Shown: in pieces, positions 9,458-20,480 of the stretch | Numbering within the stretch: the stretch's first letter is position 1 | Layout of the letters: each line of letters opens with the position of its first letter | Source of the DNA: Phoronis australis | Taxonomy: Eukaryota; Phoronida; Phoronidae | NCBI GenBank assembly: GCA_002633005.1 | Contig: NMRA01001103.1 | Coordinates: 5,202 to 31,707 of the forward strand | Direction of reading: 5' to 3' | Length of the DNA stretch: 26,506 nt | Program-made: the position numbers and the translations under genes | The notes under the pieces: model-generated | Database searches by the model: none | Told to the model about the DNA's origin: nothing | Seen by the model: the letters and a program-made list of their open reading frames with translations, nothing else

Positions 9458-9725
9458 GTGAGTCCCAGGGAAGAAGACCGATACATGTGTTTCTCGTTTT
9501 TATAGTTTGTATAAATGCAGGGTTATTATGAAGCTTTGATATGAGCATGGGTCACAGTTTGAAAAATTTTTCATATGGTCTTCAGCGTCAAGATCAATGA
9601 GCAACCCGAGCCCTCCCGGACTGTTCATATCATCTACGAAAGCTCCCTCCTTGTAAAGATGATTCCATGCTGGTAGTGAATGTAGACTATGTGATTTAAA
9701 GTCTGTTTTTTGTTATTATTTTCAG

Positions 9726-9815
9726 GTTCAAGAAGCTGCACAAAATGGCAATTGTTCTGAACTTGTGAAATATATAAAACGTGGGTGGGATGTGGACCAA
9801 GCACTGAATTCGTTG
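9726..9815 (+). CDS. ankyrin gene exon 2 (degenerate first repeat)
   Basis: A pyrimidine tract and TTTTCAG precede 30 codons ending at TTG|GTGAGT, with phase 0 on both sides. The peptide VQEAAQNGNCSELVKYIKRG carries the ankyrin A-A-x-x-G turn and second-helix pattern, followed by WDVDQALNSL. It lacks the T-P-L-H hairpin start, as expected of an N-terminal capping repeat. Joined to the next exon it reads NSL-GDTALHCAA, a normal link between repeats. It lies 10.2 kb upstream of the next exon, which is unusually far compared with the other repeats. Confidence 0.8.
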
Positions 9816-10262
9816 GTGAGTATTCACACATGAACGCCCGTATGATCATCATTGGCTTGAAGTGCACCTTTTTAAAGAAACGACCATTGTTACACGTTTC
9901 ATCATAATGGCGTTGCTTTCCTGGTTTTATGTTGAATATGTCTATATCAACACTCTATGCTGTTAACCAAAGCAACAGGTGAATATCGTAGTACCATTAC
10001 AACAGTAATAACAAAATATTCACATTTAGCTGCAAAAGTTGTAAATATGGCAGATGTTTTTCTTGATTCACGGTAGTATGTCGGTGAGAAAAAATATAAT
10101 CAAGTTTTCGTATAAAGGCGGTTTAGTATGGAAATGCTGACAACTTTACTAAGAAGCACTTTATTGACGCTATTGGGATAGTCATGGGAATCAGTGATCA
10201 AAAAAATATATTTACCATTGAATGCTATTAATTTCTCCTGCAATATCTTCGACTGTCTCCAG
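9816..10262 (+). other. start of intron 2, no feature seen
   Basis: AT-rich intron sequence with no recognised element. Confidence 0.4.
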
Positions 10263-10385
10263 GGTCCGCCAGGAGGATCCCGAAAACGATCGATGATAGT
10301 GCAAACAATTAGAAACTGGCCGATCTGGGCAGACCCCAGTCAGACCGGAGAGACAGTTTTTGAAAAGTGGGTCCGACTTTTTTAG
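10263..10385 (+). mobile_element. possible Ty3/gypsy pol fragment (end of reverse transcriptase)
   Basis: An open frame of about 40 codons contains VQTIRNWPIWADPSQTG. This resembles the gypsy segment after the reverse transcriptase catalytic core (usually V-x-A-I-x-N-W-P-x-P, then a turn and the FLGL-x-x-YYRRF region). The end of the frame (EKWVRLF) could be the degraded FLGLxxYYRRF. A good splice acceptor (CTGTCTCCAG) happens to precede it, and the phase-0 frame runs into TAG at 10383-10385. It could therefore also be an alternative terminal exon. The gypsy reading is preferred because an integrase relic lies 600 bp away. Confidence 0.35.
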
Positions 10386-10965
10386 AGTTTAACAATTATC
10401 TTGACCTGAATCTGTTGACAGATTTCTTTTTATTGTGCGGCGGTATAGGATTATAGGAAGAAAGACTTTATTCTTTAAGAAATGTATTGTATAAAATGTA
10501 CTTAATAATGATACATACACATGTAATTTCTAAATTCCGTGTGTATATTGGGAGGGTGTGACATGTATCTACATGTATGCCTTGATTATTGCGGATTTAC
10601 GAGTGGCTCGACTGTAAGATGGCGGAACTAAGGAAGGCATGATGAAAGAGACCCCGGTAGAGATCGGTAGCTGTCTCGGGCTTCGAAAAACTATCCAAAT
10701 TCACGTGTTCTCTTTTGAAATACACGGCTTAATCTCGCGAATAGCCTAGCGAGTTCCTAGCGTTATTGAACTCTACCCAGATGGAGTGGTATTCGAATTT
10801 TGTTTTGCTTATGTCATTTACTTTGTTGAGAACTTGAGGTGTTATTACCTAAATGCAACTTTCATTACAATTGTACTTTGGACGGCTTAAGATTTTTGAA
10901 TATATTCAACCCTTTCATGACACCAGTAACGATTATTGCAAGCTTTATAATATAGTCTGTCTACC
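10386..10965 (+). other. intron 2, no feature seen
   Basis: Sequence between the two gypsy-like fragments. No protein relic is recognised in it. Confidence 0.35.
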
Positions 10966-11163
10966 TCAAGCAAAAGTTCCCGCACAATCTACATGTACCT
11001 GGTGCAGTATATCACCATAGTCAAAACGTTTAAATCGTATGTACTTATCAGACGATTTAAAACTTGCATTAAAGATGCGACACACTGTACAATTTTCAGT
11101 AAGTTGATTTGAATTGTTTTTGCTCACGGACTGGTCATTGTGGTTTACATGACATTTTATCAT
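10966..11163 (-). mobile_element. Ty3/gypsy integrase fragment (decayed)
   Basis: On the minus strand, 65 codons contain HVNHND, then CTVC. This fits the H-H-C-C zinc-binding module of retroviral-type integrases. About 30 residues later comes HQVHVDCAGTF, matching the conserved start of the catalytic core (x-x-VHxDxAGPF, where the first catalytic aspartate lies). The frame ends in a stop directly after that motif, so the catalytic core is lost. It lies opposite to the possible gypsy piece at 10263, so they are rearranged or separate insertions. Confidence 0.5.
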
Positions 11164-11288
11164 CTTCTATTATGGTTAGATGTCCTTACCAGTGTTTTTG
11201 GGTAATAATTTTACCATCTAGACTCAATAAGAATAGGCCAGTGTAAAATTGAGGATTCTAGACTAACACTTTATCTCAACCTTGAAGT

Positions 11289-11760
11289 TTACATGTGTGT
11301 GCCTTTTACGAGTCCTGAGCCTAACCAAGATTCAGTTGTTGTTGGTTCTTGGGATGGTTTCGAGATTTGGATAAAATTTGGCTCTATCGCTGACTCTGTC
11401 ATGGGTGCTTTTGGAAGTCTGTAATTGATGTAGAGAATAAAAGGGAGACCAGGTTTCCGTACCCCTTCATAAACAAAACCTGGTTTAGAAAATACGTCAT
11501 CTACAAGTTGTCGTGCTACCCGATTAGATAGATACATTTACATGCCATGTGGGAAGTGAAGAGTGTATGCAGAGTATGCAATATTCGATAAGAGACAACT
11601 TTGTACAAGAAGAGATCTTGTGAAACCTTGTCAAATGCGGATTCATTATCCAACATTAAACCCATTTTTTTCATATTGTTATCGTATCTCATGAACAACT
11701 TTAAACAGGAGAGATGTAGTACTCTTTTCACTCATAAAACCAAAGTAAAATTTGTTACTT
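11289..11760 (-). mobile_element. Jockey/CR1-type LINE reverse transcriptase relic
   Basis: Read from 11760 downward and across frameshifts, motifs appear in the right order. First is FGFMSEKSTTSLL (the family's QFGFRKGRST position), then GLMLDNESAFDKVSQD (the LLLDxxKAFDxVxH catalytic motif A). Last are YLSNRVARQLVDD (SYLSNRxQxV) and GVRKPGLPFILYINYRLPKA (GVPQGSVLGPLLFxLYINDLP). Motif C (YADD) is not seen. At least two frame changes separate the parts, so it is dead. The SYLSNR and GVPQGS-like motifs favour the Jockey/CR1/L2 group over L1. It is antisense to the host gene. Confidence 0.75.
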
Positions 11761-12099
11761 ATATTAAGTTATTGAAAATGAGGTTCTTGTACATTTTATT
11801 CACTTTTAAAGAAAGACTGCAGTGATTCTGAATTCTTTTCTAATTGGGTACCATAATCGCAGTTTCAAATAGAAGGGTAGGCTCCTGTCAGTAGAATTTT
11901 GTTGAATAAATTAATGATCAGTAGAGGCATATCTTTATATTGGTGTAATTATTTATTTGTTATATAGTCGGAGCTTTCGAGACGTGGTACCCTGTTTTTT
12001 TAGTCCTTCGGCTTTTTTGTATGTAAAAGGTCCACATCCTCTGAAATCCGAGCCCCCCCATATTAAAGGCTGGGTGCGTGCATGAAAAAGCTTGGAAGC

Positions 12100-12480
12100 A
12101 GTAGTCCAAGGAAGGCATGTATATTCTCCGATTTAACGTCCCGCCAAATAGACCTTTTGAATATCAGGGAGTAAATGCATTTTAACTCGATCGGCAACAA
12201 CACCTGAAAAACATGCATTAAGCAAAAAGAAGAGTTTCCAATTCTTTAGCTTATAACGAGTGTTTTTCTTCTCAGGAATGAGCGTGTTTATACAGTATCT
12301 TGACCCTGTAATTGAGTGGGTCGTCTGTTTTAACTACAGGTGTAGTTAGCAGTTCTCTGTAACATAGGTAGCAATGGTTTTCAGAAAAAAAAAACATCCA
12401 TTGGAAATCCATCTAACCAGGGAGGTTTTTCGTATTTCACAGTTTTTAAATCATCTGCTACGTCCTCCATAGTAAATACC
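12100..12480 (-). mobile_element. L1/Tx1-type LINE reverse transcriptase relic (N-terminal part)
   Basis: On the minus strand from 12480 down, FTMEDVADDLKTVKYEKPP then WLDGFPMDVF fits the L1 segment with ELxxALxxLKxxKSPGxDGxPxEFY. After a frame change, LIPEKKNTRYKLKNWKLFFL follows, where L1 has LIPKKxxxxxLKNWRPISLLN. Next come VVADRVK (the VLAxRLK position) and DIQKVYLAGR with stop, then IGEYT (the Q-GFxxGRxIxxN position). Stops and shifts make it inactive. This is a different clade from the neighbouring relic at 11289-11760, because both carry the same Q-GF position. Confidence 0.72.
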
Positions 12481-12683
12481 GGTCCAACTTTTTGCTAACT
12501 TCACGTAATTTTAGAACGACGGTTGCCGATGTCGGTGCTTTCTCACCTGTCACAAGCCCTTGTCTACAGTCAGGATTCTGGGTCGCGGTTATTAGAATCC
12601 TATTCCAGACCAGTACTTGTTCGACAGACAACTATAAATTGATAAGAAAATCACATAAAATTAATGAAGCTATAGCAAATTTC

Positions 12684-13106
12684 CACTGAACACCATGTAA
12701 TAACCTCTAACAAATTTGTGTAAGGAACAACGAAATAAAGAGGAAGGAGGGGACATCAATACCGGGTGAACACGAAATATAGTTGTATGGTAATATCAAA
12801 ATACATGTAGGTTATTAGCAGAAGAATAAAGTTCCTGAGGGTGAATATCGGTTGTATAACCTTTTGCACAGAGAGCATTGGGAAAAAAGGCACTGAGAAG
12901 ACCATGTAATAACCTCTAACAAATTTGTGTAAGGAACAAACGAAATAAAAAGGACAGAGGGGACATCAATACCAGGTGAACACGAAATACAGTTGGATTC
13001 TAATATCAAAATAGGTTATTGGCTGGAGAAAAAAGTTCCTGAGGGTGAATATCGGTTGTAAAACCTTTTGCACAGAGAGCATTGGGAAAAAAGGCACGGG
13101 GAACAC
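12684..13106. repeat. tandem duplication of a unit of about 208 bp
   Basis: Unit 1 (from about 12684) and unit 2 (from about 12891) share long runs. Examples are CCATGTAATAACCTCTAAC at 12693 and 12902, and GGTGAATATCGGTTGTA in both. Unit 1 carries an extra ATACATGTAG-like insert and unit 2 has small changes, so the copies are young. The outer edges (CACTGAACACC on the left, CACGGGGAACACC on the right) resemble each other, which suggests unequal exchange at a short repeat. Neither unit codes for anything recognised. Confidence 0.85.
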
Positions 13107-13268
13107 CTTGAAATTAATAATTATGTAAACGGGTAACAAATGCTCTAAAAACCCATATTTGTATAAACCCGTTGAAACCATTTTTACCTAAATTAACCTT
13201 CTGTGCAAGACCTCTGTCTAGTCAAAGAATCCAAACCCTAATTTTTAAGTCGTTCCGTGAGTTGAAAT

Positions 13269-13380
13269 GACGACGCGTGCTCCGATTTAAAAAGCAGCGC
13301 TTTGCACGGCAGTTCTCACGTGCACACGTGTTAGCTACAGTGAAACACTTGTTTGAAGTATTTAAAGGGGCATTCATTAA
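13269..13380 (+). repeat. dispersed repeat, copy 1 (ends TTTAAAGGGGCATT)
   Basis: GACGACG, ATTTAAAAAGCAGCGCTTT, CAGTTCTCACGTGCACACGTG and TTTAAAGGGGCATT occur in the same order and spacing as in an inverted copy at 18801-18935. Conserved blocks separated by variable gaps suggest an interspersed repeat family. It may be SINE- or MITE-like, with no protein. Confidence 0.6.
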
Positions 13381-16058
13381 TCACGATGAAACGATTAGAT
13401 TTCAGGTGTACAATTCCGATTTGACCTTGCGTATTTCGTCATGATGATTCCGACTGAAGCTGCTGATAAATATTTATCTGACGTAGTATTAATACGTGCA
13501 GGCTAGGTTTTTGACAGAAGATTTGTAGAAAATCCCAGCAGTTAAGGACAAACGACGTGATCGTTGTTCACAGGTTCCGGATGAGCTGTTCTAAATAACA
13601 TCGATCACGTAAACGCAGTTGCCTGGAAGACTTTTACTATCAAATTGTAGCAGGTTTTTCAGATTGGCTCACAATTCTGTCTTCACGCCAACTTATCAGA
13701 TTTTGCGTTACAATAAAGGAACGCCGAAAATTTTCGTACCTTTCAGTCATTTGCCGTTAACATTCACAGGTGCCTATGGTTTTATACACTCTGTTCAACA
13801 TTTCCCTAGATTTTGTTACAGGGTATTCATTTTTTCCAGGCGTAATATTTGCACAGTTGTCAATCCAAGCGTGGTTGATGGTGAAACGTATATTTTCCGG
13901 GATATAATTTTCACAAACAATTCCCCAAGTGGCAAATGTTAAAAGTTACAGATTCAAAATATAACGAAATATGTTAACCAAATATGTCACCAAATGCGCG
14001 CACCAGGGGAGGCTCGGGGGGCTCGAGCGAACCTATTTTTACAAAACGTGGTTGTCAAAACGTTTCTACATTTTAGTGGCTTTGATTTATTCTTCGAGAA
14101 AAGTTATCGTCAATAGCACAGTATTTCTGAGTACAGTATCAAAAATAAACAGATTCTACTTGGACTTCCAGTGTCATCTTTAATGTATAAATCAGATTAT
14201 CACGAAGTCACAGAAAACAGTTATTAATGATTTTATACACTCCACTTTCTTGCGAAACTAAGCGGAATCTTCGCTTAGTGTGACTGATGAAAATATAAAT
14301 TAAAAAAAACTAATAATTGCGTTACACATATTCAAGATACTCAAATGAAATGTTTTCAATGTAGACTGATTCACAAGTTCATTACAAGTGTTTACTCAAA
14401 ATGGCGTAATCGATTGTGCTCTTTGTACTACAGTGTATTTGTACTGATTTCACGGAAACTGATGCACATATTTTTGGGTAGTTTCCCTGTTGTAAATGCG
14501 GTATGGGTTAGATTATTGCCGGCTAAAGCATATCTTCTACGAGAATATTTCTTTAACAACTACACTGTAATGCAGCTCTGTTTGGTTCTTCGGAATCTTA
14601 GAAAGTATTAGAGTATAATGTTATTTTTGCTTAGCTACACTTTCCTTATCTAAACATGAACTTAAAGGTAGTATTCCAGAGTTTTGAAAACACAAAATAG
14701 TATTATTGCATTTTATGTAGATTAATGTTAAACACATAAGATATGTCAATAAACTTACGGGTATACAGTGTACTTGCAGCAATTACTTTTATTGCTTTAG
14801 TCGTTTTGTCACATTTTGTGATCAACTTTTCTTGATTAAATACACATGCAGGTGTATATTTATGTGTATAGATACATGTACATGTAAATGTACCACGCCC
14901 ATACACTGTGTATGCATGCATATGTGCTTCACAGTAAAGCAACAAAAATATACGGCTTCATATACTCGACTATAAAGTCAACGTCTAGTAGCCTGGGTTA
15001 TTTGCTACATGTATGTGGTCTTAACAAAAAGCGTTGTTTTTGATTTGCGTTTATTTTTGTTGTATCACTTGTTCGGTATTGTTACGAAATGCCTTTATCC
15101 AAGCAATAGTTTATATCCTTAGACAATACTTAACATTGTGGTCATGGCACAAGCAAAAATAATAATAACTCGCCTTACCTCCACATTTTGGGACATTGTC
15201 AAAATCCCAGCTCGCTGTCACGAATTCCAGGTCGCAAAAATTACCCGCAATTTTTATGCGCCAAATTGATTTTTAGGCCATCGACGGAGAAAATGTTTAG
15301 ATAAAATGCTCTTACCTTCGGCGTTAAGTATTCTCAAATTTCAGGTTGCATAACTGAGTTCTTAATGTTTGATGTATCTGTTTTCCTCCGAAGTCGACCG
15401 CTTTTGATATGCCCTAGATGCGCTTGTTGCTTTGCAAATCAAATAATTCCCTGCCGCCTGACCTTCCTGTAAGGGTTTTCTATATCTACCGTACTATAGC
15501 ACATCCTTTCGCGAGTTCAGAAAATTAGTTGCGAGCTTTGGTGCCTAAGTGAAAGTTGAGCCAGTGCTCTCTAACCGTTTCGAGTTACTAAATATGCATC
15601 GTAAACAATAGAAGAAAGTAATAGTTGAAAAGATACGCACGACTCTTTTATTATTAATCTGCCATGTTACTGTAATCAAAGTCGTTAAAGAAGCAAAGAT
15701 ATATACATTATGCTTTTACTCTGAGTGCAATCTTCCTCCATTTGTTTGTTCTTCAAATTTTACGACTCGACTGACTAAAAAACATGCTGTCGAAAAAAAT
15801 CCGCAAAACGTTTTCCTAGCTGAATGACGTGTTGTGCATACACCGCTATCGATTTGGGGGCAGAAATTAAGATGACATAAACAGTTATCAAACAAACGGC
15901 AGGTCATCACGAACAATTAAGAACGGAATGCTGTTTACGTTTTCGATTATAAGCTTTTCATTAAATAAAAAGCTTCAAATAATACCCATTCCGTGCGGGT
16001 TTCCATTATTGGGTAATTCGAGTTTGCTCCCTTAGCACGGATACACTGTACACGTGCA
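13381..16058 (+). other. intron 2, no gene seen
   Basis: Frames of 70-107 codons are open here (for example 13619-13942, which has no ATG start, and 14345-14611). None shows a domain, good splice sites or a recognised element motif. A perfect 8-bp hairpin, ACTAAGCG/CGCTTAGT, lies at 14257-14279, and AAGCTTTT/AAAAGCTT at 15951-15975. Confidence 0.35.
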
Positions 16059-16221
16059 GTGCTGTAGTGGTAAAATTAAAGGTAAGTACATGTAGGCGCC
16101 CAAAGCCCATCCTATCACCTTGAGCGCTGAACGTGTCTTACGGTGGATAATGTAGGCGCTATGCTCAAATGCCAAAAGGTGGTTGGCTGCGCCGACGTGC
16201 GCCTACACCCCACTACAGCAC
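16059..16221. mobile_element. short inverted-repeat element (MITE-like)
   Basis: GTGCTGTAGTGG at 16059-16070 and CCACTACAGCAC at 16210-16221 are perfect 12-bp inverted ends. Just inside each end lies a second inverted pair (TGTAGGCGC at 16091-16099 and GCGCCTACA at 16199-16207). GTACACG (left) and CGTGTAC (right) lie outside and are also inverted. The left side has about 20 extra bases between the two motifs. There is no coding capacity. A diverged relative may lie at 7576-7678. Confidence 0.55.
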
Positions 16222-18800
16222 CGTGTACGTGCCATATAACGTGTGATATAACTATGCTGAAAATAGATTAGCATCAAAACAACACGTGACTCCAGCATGC
16301 ATGTCGCTATGGCAAGGCCGTACCTTCGGAGGCACAAAACGAATCCGGGATTTTGCTTTTAAACGTTGATGAAAGACTTGCTCTTTTAGAAAACGAATTA
16401 AATTTTGTTGTTCCCGGTAAGTAAAATGAGAGTGTGACCCACTATAGACTGCGCAAGTGACAAATTGAAACCACGCGGACGCTAACAGGATACAATACAA
16501 TGTCTCCTTCGATCACTGCACACAAATTTATACCGTGCGACTCGAAACATCGCGATCCGTTTACCGCATTTTAAAGTTTTGAAAATAAATTTCAGTCAGT
16601 GAAATTACGGGTGGGGGCTTGCCAGAGCTGTTGGCGCTTTATTGAAATTTGTCAAAAGTTAAGATGGCGATTAGTAGAGCTGTGGGCGCTTGTTACAAAA
16701 ACTTTCAAAGGTAGGGAATACTGTACAGTGTACATGTACAGTGTAGGCGCAAACTTTAGTTCAGTTGGTCGTTGTTACGAATGATTGCCGTTTAAAGAAA
16801 TCAAAAGACGTTAAAAGCAAGAAATGATGCAGTACCATGTTTCTGTGCTACATTATGCAACCACCAAGGCGTCAATGTTTGGATATTCTTAACAACCACA
16901 ATACATGTATTTTATCCACCCGCAACATCTCTTCTAATTGTCTTTAGCTGACGTTTCAATTGGAACAGTACTTTTTCCAAGCGAGTTTTAAAAATCAGTG
17001 ACGTAGTCAATTGAAGACACTAGGAGTAAAAAATGTTCATGGTGTTTACGAATAGAAAAATAAAATAATCGCTCACAATTTTACGTCTGTTTGTTTATAC
17101 ATGTTAGTTGCAATAGCTACATGTACATGTACCAACTCAAAACTTGCCTGCTGAAAGAGAAGTCGTGTTCATCGTTTGGCTATTGATACATGTAGATGTA
17201 GGGTTGTAATTTACTCGCTTTGTGTCTTTTGCGATAAGAAAAACGAGACGCATGTTCAAACATTATGTTACTTTATATTTCCGAATCATTATCCCCTGAT
17301 GGGACCTCGACCGTGCACAAAAACAACAGGATCAAGCAGTGTCGCAATGCGATACTAAATTTATCTGAGATAATGTAATTGAATAATCAAGACATCTTAC
17401 TTAAAAAATTAATTTATTTTTTTTTCACCACAAACTTTGGTAAGTTGATCGTTACAGAATTTTTGTAAACGTCGCTCTTTTGTGACGTTTTATCACATAT
17501 TCTGCCATGGCCCAGAACTGTCTTCGGAGCAACAACAAAATTATGGTCGGACACACATAAGTTGCTTCATAATTGCCTGGTATATGCTGAGAAGTGTACT
17601 ACATGTAATATCTCAGCACGCTTATGCTGGAAATTCCAAGTTGCATATAGGGACTTGATACGAGTGGCCAAAACCCGTGCTGTCATAAGAATTTTGGTCT
17701 GAACAGTAGAACTATTGCGATATGCTAACGTTTCGAGACTGAGTTCAATAATAGGTCTTAGTTAACGGGAACGACGTAACTCTGTTTTTTAAAATACACT
17801 TTAGCAACATTCTTGTCATGGTTGTGCGGCCGCATTTTGATGTTTCGCGGGCACTCGGTTGATGAAAGTGGATGATGAGATTAATCATTTCGAGTGAATG
17901 TCACCCTACTGAAGATCTTGTCTTGGAATTAGACTTGTCAAAAAGTAAGCGAAAGTGACATAGGCCTAATTTTGTTATTTAATCTTGATGCTCCGTTCAA
18001 AAGGTCACTAATAAATGTACACTGTACATGTATTGTGAACTCCATATTTATTTTTCAAAACAATTCAAACGAACGCAATGACATTTGCTTGATTTCAATC
18101 CGGCGTCATTTTTATCGCTCTGTATCAGATTTTGAATTCTCTAGTGAAATGAAGTACAGTGTTGACGTGCAAATGCATGTCTAATTATTGATGTCCAGAT
18201 GGTCTTCTATAATAGATGTACTGGTGTAGACGCGACGCATTGTATTACTTGAGTGGTTTTAAGAAACAATTAAATTTTAAAGATTTATTAAGATATTTTT
18301 CAAACAAGCACTAGTTTTACGGTGCAATATGTTGCTATAATTACGCATCATTTCCCATATTTTGTTCTTATGTTTTACGGTTCATGTTATATTTTTTGGT
18401 ATGAGAGCTATTACTATATTATATTATTTCCCATATGTACTCATCAGTAAGTTTTTTTTACATATTTTGCCCATGTAGCCGTGTAGTCTAAGCGGCTTAC
18501 GTTCAAGATGTTGAATTTTTTGGTAGTCCTTGTTTGCATGCCATTAAAGCTGTCGTGATATTGCCGTTTCATATGAAGCTCTTTGAGTCCACATATTTTT
18601 TACCTTTCTCTCTTTGAGAACCATCTGAAGGTAAATCAGCGATCATCTCAAAATTTTCTAGCACAACATAGAAAATTGTATCCTTGTCGAAACAGCATTT
18701 AGAACGTCTGTGCGTAGAAAGAGTCAAATTAATGTCAAAAACTCAAATTGCAACATCTTTTATTTCGTTAGTCACGTTCTCTTTAATTGATTTCTTGCGA
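16222..18800 (+). other. intron 2, no gene seen
   Basis: No exon or element protein is recognised. A TGTAGGCGC motif recurs at about 16742. A fold-back TGCTGAGA/TCTCAGCA lies at 17585-17618. Open frames of 60-82 codons show no motifs. Confidence 0.35.
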
Positions 18801-18935
18801 TAAGGAAATGCCCCTTTAAATATATTCAAGAACTGACAAATGTATCAATTTATCGCGTGTACACGCGAAAACTGTCTGGAAAAGCGCTCTTTTTAAAAGC
18901 AACGCTTCGCCTGGCCAGACCACTGCCACGTCGTC
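18801..18935 (-). repeat. dispersed repeat, copy 2 (inverted relative of 13269-13380)
   Basis: On the minus strand it reads GACGACG, TTTTAAAAAGAGCGCTTTT, CAGTTTTCGCGTGTACACGCG and TTTAAAGGGGCATTTCCTTA, in the same order as copy 1. CGCGTGTACACGCG is a perfect 14-bp palindrome, and copy 1 has CACGTGCACACGTG at the same place. The 114-codon plus-strand frame at 18857-19201 overlaps this repeat and is not called. Confidence 0.6.
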
Positions 18936-19978
18936 TCAAGAACAGCAGAACAAGTTGGGTTTGCGTCGAAAAGGGAACCACAAGATTGATTGATTTTCTG
19001 AATAGCAATCTTGATAAGAAGATTGGTTTTGGTAAAATGTGTTTCTACATGTGTTTAATTTGTAGAGAAGGGTTTATCATTTCCAGGACATTGTTCCTGC
19101 TAGCATTTTGTTCGAGACGAGTGGAATTGTGTTCCCAGTGCCCGTGTTCTTGGCTAGTAACAAACCCTATACCAAACATTGCCCAACTTATATTTTCTTA
19201 AACATCTTCAGACTTCAGTTTCGCTTTGACAGTACCCCATGCCGATATCATATTCACCCTATACATGTATTGATGTTCTCTTATCCTTTTATTCCGATTG
19301 TTCCTAACTTTAATTTGTTAGAAATTATTTTGGATCTCAGGAAAAAGTGAAACCGTACTTCATAAATTAGTTTGACTACATGTACATGTATGTTTTTTCA
19401 ATTCATGCGTCCAGAAGGAATTGTTTTGCGGTAGACCTAATTAAAAGATACCAGACGACCGCGAAAGTTTTACTCATATAATTGCAGCTTTCAAATAGAG
19501 TATATTTGACTTTCACATTAATGTCTATTACATCATATTTTGTGTCAACATTTTTGCAGCAAATTAAATTTCGTCCTGTTCATCTGGCTAAAAACGAAAA
19601 GTGAATTAAACCATTTACTCTCATGAAATTGATTTCTTAAAAATGATTATTAAATGTGAAGATCATGGTCATGTTATTGTCAATAACAATGATTGTTCTA
19701 GCTACAACCAGTCGCCCATATTTTTAATGAACATGCCATGTCTTTGCTCTGAGGATTATTTCTGACACTAACAAACATACTACGAAAGCATGTAAACTTG
19801 TTCTTTATAAATGATGATCTATTACAAGACAACTGATATATTGCATGATAAACAGAGAGTAGATTTAGTAATTGTGTGTACAATTGTGTTATTTCAACGT
19901 TTACGTGATGAGTAATTAAGATTCACGGTGAAGTTAATGATTGTGAAGTTTGCTATAACTTGTTCATTGTTTCTGCAG
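18936..19978 (+). other. end of intron 2, no gene seen
   Basis: AT-rich intron sequence with TACATGTA runs near 19262 and 19377. It ends in a TTTCTGCAG acceptor. Confidence 0.4.
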
Positions 19979-20074
19979 GGCGACACAGCACTACACTGTG
20001 CAGCAATGTGTGGACATACAGAGGTGGCGCGTGTTTTGTGTAAAGCAGGCGCTAACGTCAACAAGCAAAACAAG
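19979..20074 (+). CDS. ankyrin gene exon 3 (ankyrin repeat)
   Basis: TTTCTGCAG precedes 32 codons ending at AAG|GTAATA, phase 0 on both sides. The peptide begins GDTALHCAAMCGHTEVARVL and ends KAGANVNKQNK. This is a textbook ankyrin repeat: the T-A-L-H hairpin start, A-A, G-H turn, V-x-x-L second helix and G-A-N-V-N loop. It is one residue shorter than its neighbours because the first residue comes from the upstream exon. Two cysteines sit at helix positions that are usually aliphatic or variable. Confidence 0.95.
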
Positions 20075-20480
20075 GTAATAGAAACTACTTGAGACGATTT
20101 TATAATTAAGACAATGTTATCTTTGTTACAAAGCTGTAGACTATCTGAAATTTAACTAAACATGTTGTGTGTAAATACACTTTTTATTTCTCATGATTCC
20201 GACATTTATTTTTCAATCTGTACCCGGTACATGTATCATAAGAAACAGTGAGGTTTGAATCGTGTCAACAATATATTTGGCGACTTAACGTTGATATTTT
20301 TCTATTCTTAATGGTAATCGTCCATTCAACATTGCAACTTTATATTAAAAAGGAAGCCGTTAAACCGGTGTACAAACACAACATGGAGGGGTCACTGTGA
20401 AGTTATGGAGGCGCTCAGTAATTTCTGACAGTCGACGTCTACACCATGTTCTGTTCTTACTTCAACGTTTTAAAATCACC
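20075..20480 (+). other. intron 3, no feature seen
   Basis: Unremarkable AT-rich intron up to the start of the duplicated block. Confidence 0.4.

Noticed and set aside
10263-10385. Extra ankyrin-gene exon after the CTGTCTCCAG acceptor
   Set aside because: The frame runs to a stop without a donor, has no ankyrin features and resembles a gypsy pol segment. It was kept only as a possible mobile-element relic.
13619-13942. 107-codon plus-strand frame
   Set aside because: It does not begin with ATG, has no recognised domain, and sits deep in an intron without supporting splice sites.
16599-16784. Possible further copy of the TGTAGGCGC element
   Set aside because: Only the short TGTAGGCGC motif is shared. 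No end repeats were found.
18857-19201. 114-codon plus-strand frame
   Set aside because: Its first part overlaps the dispersed repeat at 18801-18935, it lacks an ATG at its listed start, and it shows no family resemblance.
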